Positions 1 to 5,344 of a stretch of 5,344 nucleotides of DNA are shown in pieces. A program made the position numbers and the translations under genes. Location: contig URNE01000197.1 in the NCBI GenBank assembly GCA_900549045.1, positions 1 through 5,344 of the forward strand, given 5' to 3'. How positions within the stretch are numbered: the first letter of the stretch is position 1; each line of letters starts with the position of its first letter. The notes beneath the pieces are model-generated. The model saw only the letters and a list, made by a program, of their open reading frames with translations. It had not been told where the DNA came from and made no database searches. Source of the DNA: an uncultured bacterium. Its GTDB lineage: Bacteria; Verrucomicrobiota; Lentisphaeria; Victivallales; UBA1829.

Positions 1-2
1 TC

Positions 3-125
3 TTTGATTCGGACCCGCATATCACCGGAAATGCGTTCGGTCAAACCCTTTTGCACGGAACGGCCGCCCTTGCGGAACTCCAGCTGCGAAACGCCGAAAT
101 GACGGAGAAAAAGCGCGAAAGATAA
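3..125 (+). CDS. Possible 3' end of a convergent gene, unidentified
   Basis: An open frame enters from the left edge and stops at TAA 123-125, giving about 40 residues. They begin FDSDPHITGNAFGQTLLHG and end in a charged helical stretch (LAELQLRNAEMTEKKRER). No family is recognised. The composition is protein-like, and roughly 60% of third positions are G or C by hand count. The opposite strand is also open here with a similar third-position bias, so strand and reality are uncertain. If real, it ends convergently with the GH36 gene. Confidence 0.3.
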   Translation, partial: FDSDPHITGNAFGQTLLHGTAALAELQLRNAEMTEKKRER

Positions 126-154
126 AATCCTGCAGAATTGCAGCTCGAGCACGA

Positions 155-290
155 ATGCGCACTTCCCGCAAAACGCAATTCGCAGAGGAATACTTCCGTC
201 AGCTCGACCACAAACTTGCCCCCGCAATGGAAGGAACGAAAATTTTCGAGCAGCTTTGGGATAAGGTCAATCCGTCGCCGCTCTTAAGTT
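155..290 (+). pseudogene. Coding-like scrap, possibly degraded gene remnant
   Basis: From the ATG at 155 the frame reads like a helical protein for about 45 residues (FAEEYFRQLDHKLAP, then GTKIFEQLWDKVNP). It then loses protein character and runs on as the shadow of the GH36 gene until 508. No ribosome binding site is clear. Just upstream, another frame contains ELQLEHE after the stop at 125. Together with the preceding partial reading frame, these pieces could be one gene broken by frameshifts. No family is recognised, and chance is possible. Confidence 0.2.
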
Positions 291-321
291 TCTTTTTATC
301 TTGTCGACAGAGTCCGTGCTT

Positions 322-337
322 GCGGATTCCGCTTTTT
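322..337 (+). terminator. Weak candidate terminator, plus strand
   Basis: GCGG-ATT-CCGC is followed at once by TTTTT. The stem has only four pairs, all G-C, so it would be weak. It lies about 200 bases downstream of the possible plus-strand gene end at 125. An overlapping alternative stem (TCCGT-GCTT-GCGGA, 313-326) would compete with it. Low confidence. Confidence 0.2.
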
Positions 338-410
338 CAACATCATTTGTGTTTTTTGAATTCTCACTGCACGGCCACAATGCTCTACAGGAGAGAGGTC
401 CGGGGAGAAA

Positions 411-2006
411 TTAATTTCCTGTTTCTTCTTCATAAAAAAGCATGGCGTCGTGAGGCGGAATGCGAACGGTTCCGGAGCAGAGCCCTCTCGGATGCAGCAG
501 CTCGCTGAGGGCGGAGTGAAAACCGAATTCGGAGAAATCAACCTCCATCTCCTCCTGCGTGTCGTTGATGACCGCCAGAGCACGGCGTCCGTTCAAAGTC
601 CCAGTGAAAATGATGTCCCATTTCCGGTAGTCCCATTTTTGAGGGAAAAGACCGGTCATGTGCAATTCCAGACCGAGATTCAGAAGCGTGCGTTCGTTTT
701 CCGAAAGCAGATCGTAACAGTCGCTGGTGAATGCAACGCCGCTCAAAATGGCGGAAAGCGCGGAGATTCGGCACTCTCCTGGCGTCAAAGCCGAGCGGTC
801 GTGACGGACAATCAGAACGTCGGGATCGGCCCGGAACCAGCAGTCGAAAAACCACCATCTGCTCAGCGAGGCGTGAACCGCACTGCTCATCATCGGCCAT
901 TCGGCTTTGGTGTCATTGCCGCAGCGGCAGTGATCCGCATAGCCGAGACACGCCAGGTAAACCGGGGAGCATGCAAGAATCGTGGCGTCCGGAAGCGCCT
1001 CCCGAATGCATTTCATCCCAAGACGGAACGCGCTGACCGCCGTTGCCGAAGGATCGTGATACTTCCCCGGATAAAGCCCGTAAGAGAGACCATCCAGCTT
1101 GAAGTAGCGGAATCCCCACGCATAGAAAGTTCTGCAGACATTCCGGATATGGTTGCGGACCTCATCATTTGTCATATCCAGAAAGCCCCAGATGTGGTTC
1201 GGCGCAGGCGACCAGCCCTGAACCAGCGCGGGAGCGCCATCCGCCTGCCTGACAAACCAGTCCGGATGCCCGCGATAGACTCGGCTGGCGGTCGACGCGA
1301 CAAAGGGCATGAACCAGATTCCGGGAACCATTCCCGCATCGGAAATGCGGGCGGCAACAGATTCCATCGAATCCGGCCACTGTTCACAGCGTTCCAGCCA
1401 GTCGCCCTGATACGGCTGATATCCGTCGTCGATCTGCATGATGCGGACAAGCGGCTTGCTTCCGTTTCCGGCGGATTTCAGGATCTCCAGATTGCGGAGA
1501 AAATCTTTTTGAGGCAGATTTTCATAATAGTAGTACCAAGAACAGTATCCCGTCACATGCGGAGCGGGGGGAAGCTCCGGAAGGTTGTTCGCTTTCCGGA
1601 CTTCTTCCGCATATTGCACAAGCAGAGTGCGCCAGTCGTCTCCGGTCAGCAGCAGAACACGTTCCGGAGTTTCTCCTTTGCGGATTTCCGGCTGCCAGAC
1701 GTTGATTGCATAAAATTTGTTCGCGTGTCTGACGGCGGAAAAATGGGTGAGCGAACGGAAGGCGGTGAGCGCTCCGGCGAGAATGTAGCACGATTTCTCC
1801 GAATCGCCGATGATGATCACATCGTCGCTCGTGTATTCGCTCTCAAATGCGGAGGCCGCACGGATCGGGGCCAGTTCCTCCCGCAAACCCATTCCATTGG
1901 TTGTGGAATAGAAGAAAAAGGCGTTTTCGGGAAGGTTTACCCGGTACTCCGCCCGATAGCCGCTCTCCTTGCGAGGAACGGGATCGATCAGTTTTGCATC
2001 TGTCAT
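411..2006 (-). CDS. GH36 family alpha-galactosidase (melibiase-like)
   Basis: Predicted to hydrolyse terminal alpha-1,6-linked (or similar) galactose by a retaining mechanism. The ATG at 2006 gives 531 residues; an in-frame GTG at 2015 would add three. ATG is preferred because it overlaps the upstream stop as TAATG. A short N-terminal beta-sandwich (about 1-150) precedes the barrel, which opens with GYCSWYYYYENL (about 153). The barrel has MQIDDGYQ (190-197), GMVPGIW, HPDWFVR (from 247), FLDMT (275-279), YFKLDGL with the nucleophile Asp305, and CRCGNDTKAEW with acid/base Asp365 and the substrate-contacting Arg361. A C-terminal beta-sandwich ends the protein. As I recall it, the Thermotoga maritima GH36 enzyme (about 550 residues; Asp327 and Asp387) matches closely in order and spacing. 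No signal peptide or membrane segment is seen, so a cytoplasmic enzyme is likely. Clan GH-D relatives (raffinose-synthase-like, GH27) are less likely. No Shine-Dalgarno is visible, so translation probably depends on the upstream gene. Confidence 0.92.
   Translation of the reverse strand: MTDAKLIDPVPRKESGYRAEYRVNLPENAFFFYSTTNGMGLREELAPIRAASAFESEYTSDDVIIIGDSEKSCYILAGALTAFRSLTHFSAVRHANKFYAINVWQPEIRKGETPERVLLLTGDDWRTLLVQYAEEVRKANNLPELPPAPHVTGYCSWYYYYENLPQKDFLRNLEILKSAGNGSKPLVRIMQIDDGYQPYQGDWLERCEQWPDSMESVAARISDAGMVPGIWFMPFVASTASRVYRGHPDWFVRQADGAPALVQGWSPAPNHIWGFLDMTNDEVRNHIRNVCRTFYAWGFRYFKLDGLSYGLYPGKYHDPSATAVSAFRLGMKCIREALPDATILACSPVYLACLGYADHCRCGNDTKAEWPMMSSAVHASLSRWWFFDCWFRADPDVLIVRHDRSALTPGECRISALSAILSGVAFTSDCYDLLSENERTLLNLGLELHMTGLFPQKWDYRKWDIIFTGTLNGRRALAVINDTQEEMEVDFSEFGFHSALSELLHPRGLCSGTVRIPPHDAMLFYEEETGN
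912..914 (-). other. GH36 acid/base codon (Asp365)
   Basis: This GAC encodes the aspartate of RCGNDT, 60 residues after the nucleophile, the same spacing as Asp327 to Asp387 in the Thermotoga enzyme as I recall it. With both carboxylates in place the enzyme is expected to be active. Confidence 0.8.
1092..1094 (-). other. GH36 catalytic nucleophile codon (Asp305)
   Basis: This GAT encodes the aspartate of YFKLDGL at the end of a barrel strand. In GH36 and GH27 enzymes the Asp of the K-x-D motif attacks the anomeric carbon. Residue number counts from the ATG at 2006. Confidence 0.85.
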
Positions 2007-2008
2007 TA
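2004..2008 (-). promoter_or_regulatory. TAATG stop-start overlap coupling the two genes
   Basis: The TAA of the GH2-like gene (2008-2006) shares one base with the ATG of the GH36 gene (2006-2004). The preceding 25 bases on the minus strand are pyrimidine-rich with only a GGTG, so no convincing ribosome binding site serves either the ATG or the in-frame GTG at 2015. This arrangement is typical of translational coupling by terminating ribosomes and implies that both genes sit on one mRNA. Coupling is inferred; the overlap is seen directly. Confidence 0.75.
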
Positions 2009-5000
2009 CCAGCACCAGAAGAAATGGTTTGTGTATTTTGAACGTCTGAACTCGTACGGAAGCAGGAAGTCGAGGTTTTTCCCCTTCCGTTCCAGACGGA
2101 CCGGGAGTTTGTCGATTCCTCCGGCTCCCGAGGAATTGTAGACTCGCAAAGCGATGCGGTTTTCACCCGCTTCGAGCAGCCCGTCCGCGTCAAACTCCCA
2201 GAGCCGCGCACCGGGGCCGCCGAGATAGCCGTTGTAGATTCCGACCGGAGCAGGAAGCTTTTTGCCGTTGACGTAAAGATCGCTCTGCTGTTCCGTCCGC
2301 TGGAAGGTCGGAATATCGCGCAGCCCGTTGACATGGAAGTAGAACTTGCCCTTCGGAGCTTCCGGAAAACGGACGGTTGTGAAATACCATGCCCAGCCGT
2401 CGTAAGCGGAACCTGGAGCGTTGTTCGGCAGTTCGGGATTGCGTTCGGTTACGCCCTGAGCTTCCCAGATGATTCCGGGAATGATCTTCCGCAGTTTTTC
2501 CTTCGGACATTTTCCATCCGCAAAGCCGCGCGCTTCGCCGTCGCCTTTCGGATCGGTCGCGAAGGTCCATCTCCTCCGGCTGAGATCCAGCGGAGAATCC
2601 GAAAAACGGATGCGGAAGGCGTTTTCGATATTCAGATTGGAGAACAGAACCGACCAGATGCGCAAGGCTTTGCCGCGCGCCTCGCCGGACCGTATACGCG
2701 CCGGATCAACTCCGCAGACGATGAGTCTTCGTCCCTGATAAACACCTTCTCCGGCAAGTCCGTTCGGCGTAGTTTTGACATCGGAGACCGCCTCTTTGAA
2801 ACGGAGGGATTCCAGTTCAGGAAGCTCGAAAAAGTAGAAGTCGCACGCGCTCAGTCCGGAGAAGACGTGTCCCGCCGATGCGGGGAAGTCGGTTCCCGGA
2901 CGCAGATCTTTCAGCAGTTCGAGCGTTCCGGAGAACTGACCGTTCCAGTAGCGCGGCCAGGTGCTGCACCAGAGTTCAAAACTCTTTGCATTCACCGCGT
3001 CCGCAAGCGTTCCGGAGAACGGCAGACGGACAACCGTCGAGACATCTCCAAGCCGGGCAAGAGTTCCGCCTTTGCCGAGAACTCCGACGGAGGAAGCCGG
3101 ATTGATTGCGATTCCCAGAGACGACAGAAACTCTTTGCCCGTGTCATCGCCGCTGTAGCGGACGCCCGGAAGAAGCACAGAGGGCGTTTTCGCAAATTCC
3201 CGCAGAAGATTGTCCGCAAGAAGCGTCGCCGCCGGATCAATCCCGTAACGGGAAGTGACGTCCGCCATGCAGAGCAAAAGGCGTCCGCGTCCGGAACGGG
3301 CTTCCAGGACCACGGCTTCCGCGCGGTCGTAGCCTCCGGTGATGAGCGGACGGAAGTTTCCGTAGGACGGCAGTTCCACGGTGCGTCCCGCAACCAGATT
3401 CCGGTTTGTGAGGTGGGGAATGGCGGCTCCCGGAGCGATACCGTACTGATAGACCGGATGCGGAACGACTTCATTTGCCACACTTTCCGCCCGCACGCGC
3501 CAGAAGGAAAGATCTTCGTTTTGCAGACATTCGGCAATTGCGGAATCCGTTGCGGCGATAAATGCGTGTTCCAGCCGCCGTTCCCGCGCATGATATCCGA
3601 ACCTGGTGGAATCGTCCTGTTCAAACATCAGAATCCGTCCGCCGCGGACAAGGAACTTTTCCAGATGCTCCGCCGTTTTCGCACCTTTGAAGGCGTTGCG
3701 TTCCACGATGATCCGGGTGATGCGCGCGGGAACCGGAGCGTTTTTATCCAGACGTTCCGCTTTCAGACCCGTTTTCGCAACGAACGAACCGTCACCGATG
3801 ACGCCGAGTCCGGAAATTTCCGGATGCTTTGCGGAGCTGACGGGGAACAGTGTGAGCGCGAACTCATCCGCAACTCGTCCGTCAATGAAAAGAGCGAGTT
3901 TGGCGGGGGTGCGTTTCGCTGTCTGCGGCAGGTTAAAGGCAACCGGAACGGCGAGCGTTTCCCCCGGTTCCGCCGCAAGTTCATGCGTGACCCGTGCACA
4001 TTCCTTCCCGTCGACGGAAAGCCGGAGCTCCGCGATGAAGGAGCGGACGAGAAGGTCGTCGTTGACGGCGAAAATGGAGCGTTCGATTCTTTCTCCGCCG
4101 TAATAGTTGTGATCCTGTGAGAAGAGGTCTCCGGCGGGACCGGCGATCATGCAGAAGAGCGGCTGCATCTCCCGTTCGTAGATGTCTGCGAAAATGGTCG
4201 GCTGAATGCGGTTGCAGGACTCTCCGTACTTTTCCGGCCACGGGCGGTCGGGGAGTGCGCGCAGACAGTAATACCAGCTGTTCATTTTCATCCACTGGTC
4301 CTCGTAGCTTTCCGCGAGAGGCATGGTGAAATATTTCCAGGAAAGGCGGCGTCTGTCCTTCTCCTTGAAAACCCCTTTTCGCGGCGCCGGCATGGAATAC
4401 CAGAGGCGTCCCCACGGGGTTGCGGAGTCGACGCCGTTCATGCGGTAATTGCGCATGCTTGCACGGAAAATCAGTTTTTCCGCTTCCAGCCAGTTTTCAA
4501 ACGCGCGGTCGCCGATGAAACGGGCGGCGGCTTCGAAGTTGACCATGCGCCAGGTCTTGAGATCTTTCTTTCCGCTGACCGGGAACTTGTCGTCGCAGTG
4601 CTGCAAATCCATTTCATGAATGGAGCGGCAGCCGGCTTCATAGATGGAGAGCGGCAGTTTCCGGTTTTCCCTTGCCGCCCACGGCGCGTGAAACATCATG
4701 CGGTCGAGCAGATTCAGTCCGCCGGTGGGGTAGTGATGACTCATCCGCATGGAGCCGGGCAGATTTCCGGTTCCCTGTGCGATGTAAAGCCGCTCCGGAT
4801 CGCCCCGGGCGAAAAGCGCCTGACGCTTTTTCAGGAATTTTTCGATTTCTTTGGCTTTCGGACTGTCCGGCATGAAATCATCGTCTGTCTGGAAGGGCGT
4901 CAATCCGAGTCCGTTGAAAATGAACTGTCCGTACGGGTCGCTGATATAACCGATGTTGGCGGGATGGTTGCGGTAACGGCGCAATTCCTCAAGAGTGTCC

Positions 5001-5344
5001 GTATCCGCAAGCTTGTCGGAGATTGGACAGAACGCCAGAAAACCGTGTTTGTCAAGCAATTCGAACAGAGTCTGGTTGTTGCCTGCGCTTCCCGCGTGGA
5101 GATAGACGGCGTTGAATCCGAGTTTTTTGACGTATTCGAAAAAGCCGGGGTCGTAGACTTCCGAGGCATCGCCGGCAACCGGAGTATGACGCAGACGGAT
5201 CGGGTTCCCGTTCAGGAAAAATTTTCCGTTTTTGACTTCAAACGTTCGGAATCCGAAGGAGACTTTTCTTTCGTCCGTCAATTTGCCGTTACGGTCGAAC
5301 GCGCGGACAACAGTCGAGCAGAGGTGCCGAGTTGCCGGGTTCCA
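2006..5344 (-). CDS. GH2-like multidomain glycoside hydrolase, 5' end missing
   Basis: The open frame runs to the right edge without a stop, so the N-terminus lies outside; 1112 residues are visible, numbered here from 5344. The first residues (WNPATRHLCST, then VSFGFRTFE and FFLNGNPIRLR at about 28-52) are the end of the GH2 immunoglobulin-like domain and the hinge into the TIM barrel. The barrel spans about 50-400. RNHPANIGYISDPYG (125-139) sits where GH2 enzymes carry the acid/base Asn-Glu, here apparently Ser135-Asp136. IYEAG (234-238) fits the nucleophile strand, with Glu236 as candidate. A beta-sandwich (about 394-501) follows, then two Rossmann/ThuA-like stretches (about 542-718 and 723-909) and a C-terminal jelly roll (about 960-1085) with YVNGK and LLEAGENRIALRVYN. 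Family is known; substrate is not. The altered acid/base makes it either an atypical hydrolase or a binding protein. It is the upstream partner of the GH36 gene. Secretion cannot be judged. Confidence 0.88.
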   Translation of the reverse strand, partial: WNPATRHLCSTVVRAFDRNGKLTDERKVSFGFRTFEVKNGKFFLNGNPIRLRHTPVAGDASEVYDPGFFEYVKKLGFNAVYLHAGSAGNNQTLFELLDKHGFLAFCPISDKLADTDTLEELRRYRNHPANIGYISDPYGQFIFNGLGLTPFQTDDDFMPDSPKAKEIEKFLKKRQALFARGDPERLYIAQGTGNLPGSMRMSHHYPTGGLNLLDRMMFHAPWAARENRKLPLSIYEAGCRSIHEMDLQHCDDKFPVSGKKDLKTWRMVNFEAAARFIGDRAFENWLEAEKLIFRASMRNYRMNGVDSATPWGRLWYSMPAPRKGVFKEKDRRRLSWKYFTMPLAESYEDQWMKMNSWYYCLRALPDRPWPEKYGESCNRIQPTIFADIYEREMQPLFCMIAGPAGDLFSQDHNYYGGERIERSIFAVNDDLLVRSFIAELRLSVDGKECARVTHELAAEPGETLAVPVAFNLPQTAKRTPAKLALFIDGRVADEFALTLFPVSSAKHPEISGLGVIGDGSFVAKTGLKAERLDKNAPVPARITRIIVERNAFKGAKTAEHLEKFLVRGGRILMFEQDDSTRFGYHARERRLEHAFIAATDSAIAECLQNEDLSFWRVRAESVANEVVPHPVYQYGIAPGAAIPHLTNRNLVAGRTVELPSYGNFRPLITGGYDRAEAVVLEARSGRGRLLLCMADVTSRYGIDPAATLLADNLLREFAKTPSVLLPGVRYSGDDTGKEFLSSLGIAINPASSVGVLGKGGTLARLGDVSTVVRLPFSGTLADAVNAKSFELWCSTWPRYWNGQFSGTLELLKDLRPGTDFPASAGHVFSGLSACDFYFFELPELESLRFKEAVSDVKTTPNGLAGEGVYQGRRLIVCGVDPARIRSGEARGKALRIWSVLFSNLNIENAFRIRFSDSPLDLSRRRWTFATDPKGDGEARGFADGKCPKEKLRKIIPGIIWEAQGVTERNPELPNNAPGSAYDGWAWYFTTVRFPEAPKGKFYFHVNGLRDIPTFQRTEQQSDLYVNGKKLPAPVGIYNGYLGGPGARLWEFDADGLLEAGENRIALRVYNSSGAGGIDKLPVRLERKGKNLDFLLPYEFRRSKYTNHFFWCW
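2090..2467 (-). other. C-terminal jelly-roll domain of the GH2-like protein
   Basis: This segment encodes WAWYFTTVRFPE, FYFHVNGLRD, DLYVNGKKL, WEFDADGLLEAGENRIALRVYN and GGI. The order matches the galactose-binding-like domain that normally opens GH2 proteins: aromatic strand, VNG hairpin, then a loop ending in GEN-x-IAVRV. Finding it at the C-terminus suggests a carbohydrate-binding module or an appended second copy. The sugar ligand is unknown. Confidence 0.6.
4637..4639 (-). other. Candidate GH2 nucleophile codon (Glu236)
   Basis: GAA encodes the glutamate of PLSIYEAG, which resembles the strand that carries the GH2 nucleophile (commonly S/T-E-Y/F-G). It lies about 100 residues after the Ser-Asp site and after a HHYP motif, an order and spacing usual for GH2 barrels. 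Confidence 0.5.
4937..4942 (-). other. Ser-Asp at the GH2 acid/base position
   Basis: AGC GAC encodes Ser135-Asp136, 10 residues after the RNHP motif that in GH2 enzymes leads into a strand ending in Asn-Glu. No Asn-Glu occurs nearby. The assignment rests on motif spacing, not on a structural alignment. Confidence 0.55.

Larger units (their letters stand above)
126..410. other. Spacer between convergent reading frames, no convincing gene
   Basis: This is AT-richer than the hydrolase genes. It holds several short perfect palindromes: CTGCA-GAAT-TGCAG at 130-143, GCTCGAGC at 143-150, CGAAAATTTTCG at 237-248, and GAAATTAATTTC at 407-418, which spans the GH36 stop codon. None forms a strong stem followed by a T-run on the minus strand, so no clear intrinsic terminator for the hydrolase operon is visible. 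No tRNA or recognisable RNA is seen. Confidence 0.6.

Noticed and set aside
143..150. GCTCGAGC and other short palindromes as operators or attachment sites
   Set aside because: They are short and isolated, with no regulator gene, integrase or repeated copy in the window to give them a role.
450..2141. Long open frame (563 codons) on the plus strand, opposite the GH36 gene
   Set aside because: Its translation is rich in Arg, Gln and Ser with no recognisable domain, while the minus strand here encodes a clear GH36 enzyme with both catalytic aspartates. The lack of stops is a by-product of codon bias.
2922..3020. 15-bp direct repeat AGCGTTCCGGAGAAC at 2922-2936 and 3006-3020
   Set aside because: Both copies are in the same reading frame and encode the same five residues (FSGTL) 28 codons apart. 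It is most simply a coding coincidence or small internal protein repeat, with no sign of a mobile or regulatory element.
2333..4120. Long open frame (595 codons) on the plus strand, opposite the GH2-like gene
   Set aside because: It is low-complexity in character, with abundant Arg, Gly and Phe, no motifs and no ribosome binding site, and lies wholly antisense to a well-supported coding region.
5279..5281. TTG as the true start of the GH2-like gene
   Set aside because: The same frame continues upstream for 21 codons to the window edge and encodes WNPATRHL and FDRNGKL, which belong to the preceding GH2 immunoglobulin-like domain. The TTG is an internal leucine.

Overview
The window carries two adjacent glycoside hydrolase genes on the minus strand, in a transcription unit that reads from the right edge toward the left. 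Upstream is a large, 5'-truncated GH2-like gene, running from the right window edge to its stop at 2006. Its stop overlaps the start of a complete GH36-type alpha-galactosidase gene (2006 down to 411) as TAATG. Together they cover about 92% of the window. No RNA gene, CRISPR array, insertion sequence or integrase is visible.

The left 410 bases are different. A short open reading frame (3-125, plus strand, entering from the left edge) may be the C-terminal end of a convergent gene. Positions 126-410 are an AT-richer spacer with only weak palindromes and a few coding-like scraps in different frames.

Organism: a bacterium with moderately high GC, strong use of GAA, TTC, CGG and TCC-GGA codons, and multidomain carbohydrate-active enzymes. 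The GH2-like protein is long. After its barrel it has a glutamine-amidotransferase-like (ThuA-like) repeat region and then a terminal jelly roll. This suggests a polysaccharide-degrading member of the PVC group, such as Lentisphaerota (Victivallis-like), or a similar gut or sediment bacterium. That is an impression from protein style, not a database result.

The pair probably acts on the same glycan. The GH36 enzyme would remove terminal alpha-galactose, and the GH2-like protein would cleave or bind a beta-linked part of the substrate. In the GH2-like protein the usual Asn-Glu acid/base motif appears to be Ser-Asp, so its activity may be altered. The substrate cannot be read from the sequence.
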